Position numbers and translations under genes: made by a program
Source of the DNA: Pictodentalium vernedei
Lineage: Eukaryota; Mollusca; Scaphopoda; Dentaliida; Dentaliidae
DNA length: 64,000 bases
Assembly: GCA_031216915.1 (NCBI GenBank)
Contig: CM062296.1
Coordinates: forward strand, 665,447,838 to 665,511,837
Reading direction: 5' to 3'
Shown: one piece after another, positions 11,212 through 22,154 of the stretch
Layout: the number at the start of each line of letters is the position of its first letter
Position numbering within the stretch: the first letter of the stretch is position 1
The notes under the pieces: generated by a model
Seen by the model: the letters and a program-made list of their open reading frames with translations, nothing else
Database searches by the model: none
Told to the model about the DNA's origin: nothing

Positions 11212-12811
11212 AATGAAAGTGCCAATGACACTGTAGCTTAACTTGACTGTGTGCTGTGTTTGATGAAAAGTATAATGTTCAATATTTACGAAAGGATTAT
11301 GAAATAAGACAATAATTGTGATAATTGGGAATCTGTTAATTTCTGTTCCCTGTATGCTTTGTTTTCAAAAAAAAAAATGAGGTGTAGACTGTACTAAAGA
11401 ATTGAGGGGTGGGTTAATGTGGCCCTCACAATTAATGTTTGTGGCCATCGCAGTTAATGTATGTCAACCAAAGTTACCAAGTTACAGTGAAATTATTCCA
11501 AAACGAGTCATCCTATCAAGTTACAATGAAATCCCTTCATAAATACGGCCTGTGGACTGTGCTAAAGGTTTTTGGGCTTCGAGCCTGTGTAGCCATCGGG
11601 GTTGACCGATCGCAACCAAAAGGGGATGTCCTTATCTAGACATTACACTGAGTCATTCTACCAAGTTTCAATGAAATCCCTTCATAAATATGACCTGTAG
11701 ACTGTGCTAAAGGTTTTCAGGCTTCAGGCCCCTGTAGCCGTCAGTTGACCAATTGCGACCAAAAGGGGACGTTCTCATCTAGACATTATATGTAGTCATC
11801 CTACCAAGTTACAATGAAATCCCTTCATAAATACGACCTGTAGACTGTGCTAAAGGTTTTTTGGGCTTCAGGCCCCTGTAGCCAACACAGTTGACAAATC
11901 TCGACCGAAAGGGGACGTTCTCATCTAGACATTATATGGAGTCATCCTACCAAGTTACAATGAAATCCCTCCATAAATACAACCTGTAGACTGTGCTAAA
12001 GGTTTTTGGGTTTTGGGCTTGGTCAGTCAGCAAGGTTGACAGATCACAACCAAATGGGGAAGTTCTCATCTAGACATTATACTGAGTCATCCTACCAACT
12101 TACAATGAAATCCCTTCATAAATACAACCTGTAGTCTGTGCTAAAGGCTTTCAGGTTTTGGGCTCAGGCAGCCATCATGGCTGAATGATCATGACCAAAA
12201 GGGGACATTCTCATCTAGACATTATCTGGAGTGATCCTACCAAATTACAATGAAATCCCTTCATAAATATGACCTGTAGACTGTGCTAAAGGTTTTCAGG
12301 CTTCGGGCCCCTGTAACCATCACAGTTGACAGATCGCGACCAAATGAGGAAGTTCTCATCTGGACATCATACAGAGTCATCCTACCAAGTTACAATGAAA
12401 TCCCTCCATATTAAATATGACCTGTAGACTGTGCTAAAAGTTTCTGGGTTTCGGGCTTGGGTAGCCATCACAGTTGACAGATCATGACCAAAAGGGGATA
12501 TTCTCATCTAGATATTATACAGAATCATCCTAACAAGTTACAATGAAATACCTTCATAAATACGACCTGTAGACTGTGCTAAAGATTTTCGGGTTTTGGG
12601 CTCGGGCAGCCATCAGGGTTGACTGATCGCGACCAAAAGGGGACCTTCACATCTAGACATGACCTCAAAACTGCATATGAAATTTTGTGATGATCGGACA
12701 AGAACTACAGGACGTAGCCTGTGCTAAAGGAAAATGTGAACAGACTCAGTCTCACAGACTTCCGCACATGTGATGGCAATAGCTTATCTTGACTTTGTCA
12801 AGTTAATCTAA
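11212..12811 (+). mobile_element. Rolling-circle-like minisatellite element E2
   Basis: The start (AATGAAAGTGCCAATGACACTG, then TAGCTTAACTTG) and the end (TAGCTTATCTTGACTTTGTC, then AAGTTAATCTAA) are diverged versions of the family termini. The interior has nine monomers of about 145 bp marked by CTGTGCTAAAGG (at about 11,557, 11,702, 11,845, 11,991 and so on) with TCATCTAGACATTAT and TACAATGAAATCCCT. No coding capacity. Confidence 0.7.
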
Positions 12812-12814
12812 AAA

Positions 12815-13200
12815 ATCCAATCGAAACTATTATCACAGGTGCACATGTTCCCATGGTAGTAAACATCCATACCAAGTTTCAAAGGAATCGATCCATAAAT
12901 ATCCAAGAAAATCTCTGGACAAAACTCAGGCCTATATGGCTGCTATTTCAAGTCAAAAAGAGACATAATTCTAGCAAAAATAATCTGAAACTACAGTCGC
13001 AGGTGTACAGGCTCCCATGGTGTTTAACATTGATACCAAGTTTCGAGCAGATTGGTTCATAAATGTCTGAGAAAATCTCTAGACAAAATTATGTCTACAA
13101 ATGGATGGACAGTCGGACAGATGGACAAGATGATTCCAGTACACCCCAACACAACTTATTGTGTGTGTGTGGGGGGGGGGGGGGGGGGGGGGGGGGAAGG
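12815..13200. repeat. Two-monomer array with GACA tail and terminal G-run
   Basis: Two related monomers of about 165 bp (each with CATACCAAGTTTC or GATACCAAGTTTC, CCCATGGT, GAAAATCTCT) are followed by GGATGGACAGTCGGACAG and CCCCAACACAACTTATTG, then GTGTGTGTGTGGGG and a poly-G run. It has the same order of parts as the other arrays (monomers, GACA microsatellite, hairpin). Confidence 0.55.
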
Positions 13201-13376
13201 GGGAGGATATAATAAGTATAGTTAAAGTCATTAGACTTCTCAACTTACCAACTTGACACACACACAGAGTCTGAGTTAAAGATGTGGATACAGGGCAAAA
13301 AATAAGATGTATTGTCAGCATGTTTAGTGGTGGAAAGATTGATTGAAATGATGACCATCAGTCACCATGATGATGG

Positions 13377-13614
13377 TTAACTCTTTCAACACAAGAGACA
13401 GCTTTTCTGGTCCAGCAACACGATACGTCATAATTTCATTAAGTAGGATGGCTAAGTGAACGTGTGTGGTAGAACAATTAATATTTTCAACGTGCCGCCT
13501 AAAGGCTGCATGTTGAAAATATTAATTGCTCTACCCCCAAATTATGGATATGGACTCTTCCAATTTCTGACATTTAACTGGAATGGAATATACCATCAGT
13601 GTTCAAAGGGTTAA
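13377..13614. mobile_element. TTAA-flanked MITE, piggyBac-like
   Basis: The ends TTAACTCTTTCAACAC and GTGTTCAAAGGGTTAA are inverted copies with two mismatches, each starting at TTAA, the piggyBac target site. The interior contains a strong inverted repeat (ATTAATATTTTCAACGTG against CATGTTGAAAATATTAAT, about 13,475-13,540). No ORF. Non-autonomous piggyBac-like element is the best reading. Confidence 0.65.
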
Positions 13615-14072
13615 TTGTGACAAGTAAATACAAGAAAGTCACATTCAGTAAACTAAATTATTGCAACACTGCTTCCCAGACTTTACAGTTACAAAAAAGT
13701 AAACATATTTTCTAATTAAAGACAAATATATTCATCATTATAGAATTATTGAACATAAAAATGTAAATAATTCAAATCGCCTGCCATAATTTGACACTGA
13801 TGCAAAAACGATTTAATGATTTTTTTATAATCTGATGGTAAGCTGGTTAAAAATAGTAAAACTTATTTATCATAATTTCTGTTTGATTACACACATACCT
13901 AATGCCAAGTACTTCAAAGGGTACAAGAAATTAGCATGTAATAATATTTTATTGAGATAAATGAAGTGAATGATATTTCAAGTTCCTTTTTAATGTTTTT
14001 TTTTCATCTTTGCAGTGACTGTCTGCAATTCACTATCAGTGGCACACCTGGAGCTGAAAGGATTTAGTAATA
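13615..14072. other. Intergenic stretch, nothing recognised
   Basis: AT-rich, with no coding similarity, repeat array or hairpin that I can support. Confidence 0.5.
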
Positions 14073-15244
14073 AATGAAAGTGTCAATGACACTGTAACTC
14101 AACTTGTCAAGACAAAGACATGCACATGTATAGTATGTGACACAGCAATGACAAACATCTGGGTAATGACCTGATAACAAAGGTACATATAAAGTATTGT
14201 AATGGTCTGTACATAAATACTGACCGTTGCCTGTAACAAATGTGTAGGTAAAGTATTGTAAAGGTGGGTGACAGTCAGATGCTAAACTAGAAAAGAAATC
14301 TTTGAGTCCCAGAGAGGGTCTGACTGAACCCCAAAATATTTGTCCTCATAGCACAGTGATAACAAAGGCACCCCAAAACACACTCGTTCCTGTCCCAAGG
14401 TGAAAACAAAGGTACCCAAGAAGTTTTGTGAAGATCAATTCATAAATACGAGCTGTATAGAACTTGTGACAAAAAACTGATTGGACCTAATTTTGGTACA
14501 AAATGGCCACTGGCAGCCATCTTGAATTTTGGACCGTACCCAGAAACACTCATTCTCGTCCCAAGGTGATAACAAAGGTACCGAAGAAGTTTTGTGAAGA
14601 TCGGTTCATAAATACAGCCTCTACCCTGAGCCGTATTGACATGTGTGCTCACATTGTGCAAGTAGCACTGAATAAGTCAAAGTTCATCGAATTTGCATAA
14701 TTTCTGCACGAAAAAAAACCCCTTAGAATATGTGATGTATTCCATGTTACTAAACATTCATACAAAAATTTATTCAAATCAGAACTTTCATACAGAAGTT
14801 CTGTACAAAAGACTGATTGCACTAATTTTGGTACAAAATTAGTGTTGAAACGGTTAGGGGTTTTTAGGAGTCGACTAGTCGACAGAGGTAATCGAATACT
14901 AGTCGATCAGTCGGACCCCTGCCGTAATTTTCCATTTCTGTGCCTACAGGTGTGAAATGGGAATTATGGCAACGCTATTTTCATAAGTTATGAGTATCAT
15001 ATTCTGTGTGTCAGTACGTAACGCTCAAATGCAAAACCGACGTGTTAGAAAGTGGTTACTTATATTTACCTTGCTTAAACCGATAAATGGGTAGCTTACG
15101 GGCTGAGTCGGGCTCATATCATAACATGGGTTTTTAAAATCAACTGTTCGCCATGCGTACACAAAACTCAAAATGAGGCCAGTCACCTAGATTCTACACC
15201 GGTGATATTATAGTGAAATCTTTGAATAGAACATGAGGTACATA

Positions 15245-15403
15245 TCAATATCGCTGGAGGACATTTGTCCCAGCCTCCCAGGGTCTGTCATACCCTACCA
15301 AATACCAATTAATGCTAGTCACCATTGTGAACAAACATTAATTGGGTGGTAGGTTATAATAGAGTAAATAGACCCTGGGACAAACGTCCCCCGGAGATAT
15401 TGA
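15245..15403. repeat. Fold-back MITE nested in the hAT (1)
   Basis: The ends TCAATATCGCTGGAGGACAT and the reverse complement of GTCCCCCGGAGATATTGA match with a few differences. Pairing continues inward (ACATTTGTCCCAG, CAGGGTCT; ATTAATG / CATTAAT). The unit is about 160 bp with no ORF. Confidence 0.65.
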
Positions 15404-15591
15404 CATGTAGCTTGAGCAAAGTGAAAGTGGCCACCGACTGCTGGCCGTGTTTTGCGTTTGAAGAAGTTTGGACTTTGGAATCAAATTATGGTCACAGCGT
15501 ATATGTGTATTGTCACTATTTTTAGTGGCAGTGCGCATATATGCTGGTGAGCATAATTTGATTCTGAGACAGAAGTTCAAATATAGGCTAC

Positions 15592-15666
15592 AACACCCCC
15601 CCCCCCCCCCCTCCCCCCCCAAAAAAAAAACAAAAACAAAAAAAAACGCAACAACAACAAAAAAAA
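15592..15666. repeat. Poly-C / poly-A low-complexity tract
   Basis: A run of C, interrupted by single T, then A-rich sequence with CAAAAACAAAA and CAACAACAA. Simple repeat inside the hAT, non-coding. Confidence 0.9.
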
Positions 15667-15821
15667 CACAATGAAAACAGCCCTAAAACTGGCTGGAGCC
15701 TGGATCTCGAATCGTGTGTGTGTGTCCCCAGAGAGGGGTGGAGTGAACTTGCGCAAAATTGACAAAACGAAATTTGGGCTAAAAAAGTGACTGCTTTTTT
15801 GCCTCTTGATTACAAGAATGC

Positions 15822-15983
15822 CGGACGATTTGGACCATGTACAGTTCGGACAATTTTATTTTTGGACGATCCGGCTCAGATCTTTGGAAGATTCCGGCCA
15901 TATTTCTGCAGAAATCGGACCACAATCACCAGATCTTTTAACCATGATTCAGATAATTTCTTTGGATGATACGGATAATTGCC
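15822..15983. repeat. 22-bp minisatellite, copy 1
   Basis: Degenerate units of about 22 bp built on ACGATTTGGACCATGTTTCTGG (here ACGATTTGGACCATGTACAG, ACGATCCGGCTCAGATCTTT, AGATTCCGGCCATATTTC). A second block with the same unit lies at 54,593-54,707. Because 22 is not a multiple of three, the open frames over it shift from unit to unit and are not genes. Confidence 0.65.
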
Positions 15984-16061
15984 AAAACAGTTGCAGTACT
16001 ACAAGAGTCACCCTAGAATGATGATTAAGGATCAGCTTCAAAAAAAATTCATAACGACTAT

Positions 16062-16103
16062 AGAGTACCCCAAGGAACGGTGCTGGGACCGTTACTTTTC
16101 CTC
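16062..16103 (+). pseudogene. Scrap of a LINE reverse transcriptase (RT motif B)
   Basis: One frame reads RVPQGTVLGPLLFL and then meets TGA. This is the strongly conserved RT block before IND in CR1/Jockey-type LINEs. Only about 14 codons are recognisable; a palindromic MITE begins seven bases further on. It is too short to assign to a family. Confidence 0.65.
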
Positions 16104-16110
16104 TGACATA

Positions 16111-16233
16111 TCCCTTATAAAAAAGTACCATGGTAAACCATGGTAAATCCCAAAATGCCCTGGTAATACCATGGTATTACCAGGGTATTTTGGGATTTAC
16201 CATGGTTTACCATGGTACTTTTTTTATAAGGGA
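16111..16233. mobile_element. Near-perfect palindromic MITE with TA duplication
   Basis: The arms CCCTTATAAAAAAGTACCAT and ATGGTACTTTTTTTATAAGG pair through to the centre (CTGGTAATACC / GGTATTACCAG), so almost all of the 123 bp is one hairpin. TA dinucleotides flank both sides (16,109-16,110 and 16,234-16,235), as for Tc1/mariner-type insertions. The near-identity of the arms suggests a young copy. Confidence 0.8.
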
Positions 16234-16635
16234 TAAAAAATAACAGACCATCATATTTTTCCAAATTTCTCTGGAGAGCCCCAATGGGGGTGTGGTGGGG
16301 GGGCCACATAAAAAGACTGCACATTTGACATTTCCACACACCCATGTTCGCGACATGTGCCTCGACGGTAACCGTGGTATCACCTTTTGGGCAAAATCTG
16401 CAAACAACTAAATTGATCCATCTATGGGCCATACATTACGAAACGTATGCTTCACTTCACAAAAGTGTGTGGCCTCACTGGCCTGGTATTGAGAATGTGA
16501 AAAGATAATTAAGGTATGGATCATTTAATATAAGTCTAATTCACTAATCTGATCTTCCCAATATATAGTGACACAAAATAATTGTTGGTGTTTTTTGTTA
16601 CAATTTAGTCCCGAACCCTGATTAATGGAGGATAA

Positions 16636-16744
16636 AGTACTATTCTTCAACATCATGTCAATATGGGCCATTATGGTGCTGAGTCCTGCTGCAGGACTCA
16701 GTTCCCCTAATTACCCCTATTGACATGATGTCGAAGAGTAGTGC
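16636..16744. repeat. Fold-back element nested in the hAT (3)
   Basis: The left arm AGTACTATTCTTCAACATCA and the right arm TGATGTCGAAGAGTAGTGCT pair with a few mismatches. GTCAATATGGG / CCCCTATTGAC and the centre CTGAGTCCTG / CAGGACTCAG extend the stem. It lies just downstream of the transposase stop. Confidence 0.65.
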
Positions 16745-16898
16745 TTTGTTGTCAACTTGTCACCCATTAATTAGGATTTGGACTAATTGGGCTTGTGTAT
16801 CATTGTTTTGTTGTAAAAAACTCCTGTTGACTAAGCAGTTTTCAACACTGAATTTAAATCCGGTAAGTCAGGGCAAGTCAGATGTCAATGAGTTACAT

Positions 16899-18923
16899 TC
16901 ATTGTGTGCCTTCAGTTTGTTGAGTTTTGGCCTTTTCACACACATGACACTTGCAGTCGGCATCACTGGCAAATTCTGACACCTCATGAGACTCAGTTGT
17001 GACATTTTCGGTTAAACTGACAGAAGCCGTCGTCTTCATGTTTTCTCGAACGAAGATGAGTTCATCCACGGTCCCAGGGTCAAGATTAGCTCGTCTCTTA
17101 CAGATAACAATACCTGTTAGCGAGAATACACGCTCCGATGGAACTGAAGTGCCAGGAATGGCCAGGTATTTTCTGGCTAGCACAGCAAGTCTGGGAAATC
17201 TATCACAATTTCTTTTCCACCAATCTTTAGGGTCGATGCTTGTAGCTTCAACTTCCCTGTACGAACTCAGCTCACTTTCCACAGTATGAACCGATGCAGT
17301 TTTGACTGTCTTAGCGTCAAAATAATCACCCATTATGAACTTCATTGTTTTATTTGTTTGTTCAATTTTTGACTTTTTACAAACTGGTCCGGGGTGTTTC
17401 TGGGTGTCAACTTCGGTGCTAACAGCATCTTCAAGTTGTTCACTTGGTCGGCTCTGACTGCAGTCACCAGTATTATCCACGTGGACACCTTTCATTTCAT
17501 CAATGACACACACCCATGCTAAGTCCTGTTGCGTTTTGGTTAGAAATTTAAGACTTTTGTACCTCGTATCAAGAGCACTTGCAAAAACAATTGATGACTT
17601 GGCAAATTCCTCCGAATCTGTCCCTTTCCCTATATCCACATACCTCTTACTCAAATCACTGGAAATTGTTTGCTTGAACTCAGTGACCCGTTTAGAATCG
17701 GCAGGCTCTTGCGACACAGGATCACTAGCATTCACTTTAAGGTGTTTTTCAAGCAGTCCCTTGACTATAGGGAATGTCATGCTTAAAGATGGGTACGTTT
17801 CGGATCCGAGCAGTGTTGTCGCCATTTCCAAAGGCTTCAGAATGGGTGTGATCTCTTCCATTGTCACCCATGTATCATCAGGCAGTTCCAACTTACGCGC
17901 ATCGGAAGAGCTAGTCACGTTTCTATCATGCAATACAGCAAAGATTGTCAACCGCTGTTCAAGTAACCGCTCAAACATGTAAAAGGTCGAGTTCCATCTG
18001 GTATCTACATCCTGTATTAGCCGGTGGGGAGGCAAAGAAAAGTTTGTTTGTTTGATTTTCAAATCATCAGATGCAAGTGTAGATTTTCTGAAATGGGTGA
18101 CTAAAGTGCGACCTGCTCTAGCTGCCTTTGACGCAAAATTCAGCATAAGTCCACGGTTCACCCCTAACTGCAGGGTGTGTCCAAAGCACCTAATATGTTC
18201 AAACTTCATCAGACGTGATCCCTTAACAATATTAGCTGCATTATCTGTCGTAATTGCGGATACTTTTTCGGGATCTATGTTGAAATCATCAAGGATTTGC
18301 AAGAGAACATTACAAAGATGCTCACCTGTGTGGTGATCAGTAACAGCTTTTGTACATAACACGCCATGTTTATAATTCCAGTTCTTGTCAATGAAATGGT
18401 AGGTTACCGTAACATACCCTTGCGTAGAACAACTGGTCCACGTGTCTGTGGTAAGAGCAATCGAATCGATTTCCGAAATTTCATCCATCAGTTGGGATTT
18501 GAGTGAAGAATAAAAATATTTGAGGTGAGTCCGGAGTGTCGTATGGCACGGTACTTTGAAAGCTGGTTCCAGCTCGGCCATCAGTTTGTGGAATCCATCA
18601 CCATTGACGATGCTTAGCGGTCTCAAATCCATTGCACACCATTCCATGAGTTTTTTTACAAGCACTTCATACCGCTGTTTAGTTATGGTTGGCTTGCCAC
18701 TTATTCGACGAGCGAACGTTAATGCACTTTGAGTTTGTGTCTCTCTTGGAGTCGTATTTGTCGACGTTGGGTGCTTGTATTTGAGGTGATTTCGCATACT
18801 GGAAGTTGAGTTATTGTATTTAAGCTTTGCTTTACAAAGATTACACTCGACACTTTTGTCTTTGTCAACTAATGTGAAGTGTTGCCAAACATCGGACGTT
18901 TTTACTTTTTGAGTTGCAGCCAT
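16899..18923 (-). CDS. hAT transposase with BED zinc finger, 674 aa, intact
   Basis: The protein would cut and paste the surrounding element. Residues about 14-51 form a BED-type zinc finger (VECNLCKAKL...MRNHLKYKH, a C2H2 arrangement). The RNase H-like core shows ALTTDTWTS (about residue 150) and AITTDNAAN (about 222), placing the expected catalytic aspartates; the acidic third position lies in the stretch before PKDWWKRN. The C-terminal hAT dimerisation segment reads LAVLARKYLAIPGTSVPSER, then VFS, the hallmark of ZBED/Ac-type transposases (about residues 580-640). The chosen ATG (ATCATGGCTGCA) opens the BED domain at a normal distance. The length is usual for the family and no stop or frameshift interrupts it. 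The TIR at 19,460 lies about 540 bp upstream, leaving room for a promoter. A domesticated gene is unlikely given intact TIRs and TSDs. Confidence 0.93.
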   Translation of the reverse strand: MAATQKVKTSDVWQHFTLVDKDKSVECNLCKAKLKYNNSTSSMRNHLKYKHPTSTNTTPRETQTQSALTFARRISGKPTITKQRYEVLVKKLMEWCAMDLRPLSIVNGDGFHKLMAELEPAFKVPCHTTLRTHLKYFYSSLKSQLMDEISEIDSIALTTDTWTSCSTQGYVTVTYHFIDKNWNYKHGVLCTKAVTDHHTGEHLCNVLLQILDDFNIDPEKVSAITTDNAANIVKGSRLMKFEHIRCFGHTLQLGVNRGLMLNFASKAARAGRTLVTHFRKSTLASDDLKIKQTNFSLPPHRLIQDVDTRWNSTFYMFERLLEQRLTIFAVLHDRNVTSSSDARKLELPDDTWVTMEEITPILKPLEMATTLLGSETYPSLSMTFPIVKGLLEKHLKVNASDPVSQEPADSKRVTEFKQTISSDLSKRYVDIGKGTDSEEFAKSSIVFASALDTRYKSLKFLTKTQQDLAWVCVIDEMKGVHVDNTGDCSQSRPSEQLEDAVSTEVDTQKHPGPVCKKSKIEQTNKTMKFIMGDYFDAKTVKTASVHTVESELSSYREVEATSIDPKDWWKRNCDRFPRLAVLARKYLAIPGTSVPSERVFSLTGIVICKRRANLDPGTVDELIFVRENMKTTASVSLTENVTTESHEVSEFASDADCKCHVCEKAKTQQTEGTQ

Positions 18924-20777
18924 GATGATCGCTATTCTGAGAATGCAGACTGAGGTCTGAATATGGTGTTATGAATCAGCTAAATTAGCGAATGGCATTG
19001 AATGTTATGCCCTCATTGTGCTCACATGACACATCAAAGGCAAACGCGGCCCTTTACGCGGCACTTGCCACAGTTACAATTTTCATGTTTCTCTTTGATG
19101 TCCGATCAGTTGTATCACATCAAAATGAACAAGGTCGCGGTTGGCACTGTATTTAATCAACATAAAACAATGAAACCGCAGACACTTGTCTTTGAAGTTT
19201 GATACTTTGAGTTCAGTTCGGATCACCGAGTTCACCCCCCCCCCCCCCTCTCACCGACTGTAGGCAGCGGCAATCATCAAGGCAACAATTCATTGAGGCT
19301 TTAAGAAACTAATCATGTGTTCCGATAACGTTCAACGGCACTGATGACCTAATAGCATGGAGGTGGTGCTTTTTCCCGACTAATCGACTAGCAGATTTCG
19401 GGATCGACTAATTTATTAATCGCGTCGACGTCGATTAGTCGGATAATCGTTTCAACACTATACAAAATGGCTGCTGGTGGCCATCTTGAATTTCGGACCA
19501 CACCCAAAAACACTCGCTCTCATCCCACGGTGATAACAAAGGTACCCAACAAGGTTCGTAAAGATTGTTTCATAAATATGGCCTCTAGTCTGAGCTGTAT
19601 AGAAGTTGTGTACAAAAAACTGATTAGACCTAATTTCGGTACAAAATGGCCACTGGCAGCCATCTTGAATTTTAGACCGCACCCAGAAACACTTGTTCTC
19701 TTCCCAAGGTGATAAAGGTACCCAAGACATTTCGTGAAGATCAGTTCATAAATACAGACTCAAGTCTGAGCCGTATTGACATGTGTACTTAATGTGTGTA
19801 AGTCGCACTGAAATATCAAAGTTCATCTAATTTGCATAATTTCTGCACGAGAAAAAACCCCGTATTATATGTGATGTATCCCATGGTACTAAACATTCAC
19901 ACAAAAAATTATTCAAATGAGCGCTTTCATGTGGAAGTTCTGTGCAAAAATCTGATTGCACCTAATTTTGTACAAAATGGCTGCCATCGGCCATCTTGAA
20001 TTTCGGACCGGACCCAAAAACACTCGTTCTCGTCCCACGATGATACCAAAGGTACCCAAGAAGTTTCGTAAAGATCGGTTCATAAATACAGCCTCTAGCC
20101 CGAGCCGTATTGGCATTTGCACTTACAGTGCTGAAATTAACACCATAAAACATCAAAATTAGTCTAATTTGCACAATTTACGCACAAGAAAAAACCCCGT
20201 ATTATATGTGATGTACCCCGTGGTACTAAACATTCATACAAAAAATTATTCAAATCAGAGCTTTCATATGGAAGTTCTGTACAAAAAACAGATTTCTGCA
20301 TCATCGGTACAAAATGGCGGCTGGCAGCCATCTTGAATTTCGGACCGCACCCAAAAACACTCGTTCTCGTCCCACGGTCATAACAAAGGTACCCAAGAAG
20401 TTTCATAAAGATCGGTTCATAAATACGACCTCTAGCCCGAGCCATAGCCAATTGTTGACGTACGGACAGACGGACGACGGGCCATGACAATAGCTCAAAT
20501 TTGACTTCGTCAAAGTTGAGCTAAAAATAAGTTGTGATGCTTTCCTGTTTTCTCTGTTTTTACAACACCAGCCATGCTGTTCATGTTTTGAGTACTTTTG
20601 ACATTATTTCACCCAAAATGAATAACAACACCTAAAGCATGATCTCGGGAGATCAATCTTTTGTTGTTGCTATTCATTTGGGCAGAATTTCTGTTCAGAT
20701 GTAAAAAACATGCCATTTTATTCAAAAGTAGATATAAAGGGCAACTACTACCCCTAAAACATATTAGTGGTCCAACA

Positions 20778-22154
20778 CAGGGCTTGCATTTTAGAATCGT
20801 GACCAGGTTGATCGATAGGCCTGGTGACGTGATCGACCAGGCTGATTTTTCTTCACTGGGGCTGATTTATTTTTATATGCTTGCAAGTGCATATTGTATT
20901 GATATTTCATTTATATTGTGTTATTTGATGATTTGTTATGAATAAAGATTAATAATTCCAACCTAATTGTCTTTTATTAATTTTCTATGGGCTATTGACC
21001 ATGCAATATTAATACCATGCTGAACCGTGTCTTGCGCCTTGGCACATATTCGTGATTTACCCCCCCCCCCCTCCCCACACCCCACCTTTCTGCATGTTCA
21101 AAACAAGGTCCCCTATCTATGTTCAAGCCTACTCCCTCAGTTACGAAGACTTTAAAAGTCAGTGGTGCGCAGGTAATTTGAAGCGAAATTAGGTGAGTAG
21201 AAATGTGTTATAACCCAGAGGATGATGTACATTTCCTTTTTCATCTAACGTTCAAGAAATGGATTGTTGCCTGTCTCGATATGTCAAAATGAGGTAAATG
21301 GATTGTATTTTATTAAAATAAAATCCATTCCAAAGTTTAAATTTTCACGAATTCACTTTGCTGAATATCAACCAACTTGACATATTGCACTCTTACTTGT
21401 CAATTATTCCCTAAAAAACGCCCATAATATAAATCACTCACGAATAATTAATGCATGAACCAGTGCATGGTCAGTGTATATTTTTCCAAATCAATGGTAA
21501 TTGCTTTGTTTTGTGACGGATTATTTTCAAAGACAGTTTTGGGGGGGGGGGGGGGGGGGTGGGGGGGGGGGGGGGAGAATCCACAAAGATGCAGAAATGA
21601 TAAACTCCTGTGTAAACATTTCAGAATAAACGCTCAATCAATCAGAGGTTATGTTTATTCTCTTTATTATAATAGACACACGTGGTTATGTTTACAACAC
21701 AATCATACACAAAATAATTTTTTTAAAGTCTGCCGATGATATTTGTATGGCTTTTCCCACCATATGTATAAAACTTGTGCCAGGCAATCAAACAGGAATC
21801 GCAATGGAATGTGGTAATAAAAAAGGGATTCAAAGTCGTTACACCATATATGGTTTGTAAGGTCAGTAACAACCCGTTTCTGCACTTATTTTCGCCAAAC
21901 CCAACTCTCACGTTTTCTACGCTCATCTGCGATCATCTTTTAGTACATCCCCGGCGGAAGTAAACGAATAAACCCAGAATCGTCCGATCGATTAGTCCAA
22001 CTGCCGAAAGTTATTTTGTTTTACGAAATCGCTCATCTCTTGATTCGTTGAGATTGGGAAAACAATAGATTGATGACAGGGCCGATTGATCAGCCTTGTC
22101 AGATTATTTTTGGGCCGATTACCAGGCCGGGGCCTGGTCAAAATGCAAGCCCTG
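20778..22154. mobile_element. Non-autonomous TIR element (CAGGGCTTGCATTTT), 1.38 kb
   Basis: The left end CAGGGCTTGCATTTT is matched by the right end AAAATGCAAGCCCTG. Subterminal inverted words (GACCAGG, GGCCTGGT, GATCGA) occur at both sides. CCAAC is found just outside each end (20,772-20,776 and 22,155-22,159), suggesting a 5-bp duplication with one extra A at the left. No transposase ORF; a long poly-G tract lies at 21,541-21,576. Possibly a hAT relative with short duplications; superfamily uncertain. Confidence 0.6.

Larger units (their letters stand above)
14840..19460 (-). mobile_element. hAT DNA transposon, probably autonomous, 4,621 bp
   Basis: The terminal inverted repeats are TAGTGTTGAAACG at the left and CGTTTCAACACTA at the right. 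They are flanked by perfect 8-bp duplications TACAAAAT (14,832-14,839 and 19,461-19,468), the hAT signature. Subterminal regions at both ends are rich in short GACTAGTCGA / TCGACTA motifs, the usual kind of transposase-binding repeats. One long ORF on the minus strand (16,899-18,923) encodes a BED-finger transposase. The 2 kb between its stop and the left end holds nested fold-back MITEs, a 22-bp repeat block, poly-C/A tracts and a LINE scrap, so this side has been bombarded since the element arose. Confidence 0.92.
14073..20524 (+). mobile_element. Rolling-circle-like minisatellite element E3, split by a hAT
   Basis: The 5' end (AATGAAAGTG, palindrome AGTGTCAATGACACT, then CTCAACTTGTCAAG) is at 14,073. 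The 3' end (TAGCTCAAATTTGACTTCG, then CAAAGTTGAGCTAA) is at 20,524, after a CGGACAGACGGAC tail. The hAT at 14,840-19,460 interrupts a monomer. Removing it and one copy of TACAAAAT restores the monomer seen in E5 and E6. Monomers carry GGTACAAAATGGC, GCCATCTTGAATTT, ACACTCGTTCTCGTCCCA and GATCGGTTCATAAATAC. The small open frames on both strands are monomer translations. Confidence 0.75.

Noticed and set aside
16899..18923. Domesticated ZBED host gene
   Set aside because: TIRs and a perfect 8-bp duplication flank it, so it is a transposon gene in place.
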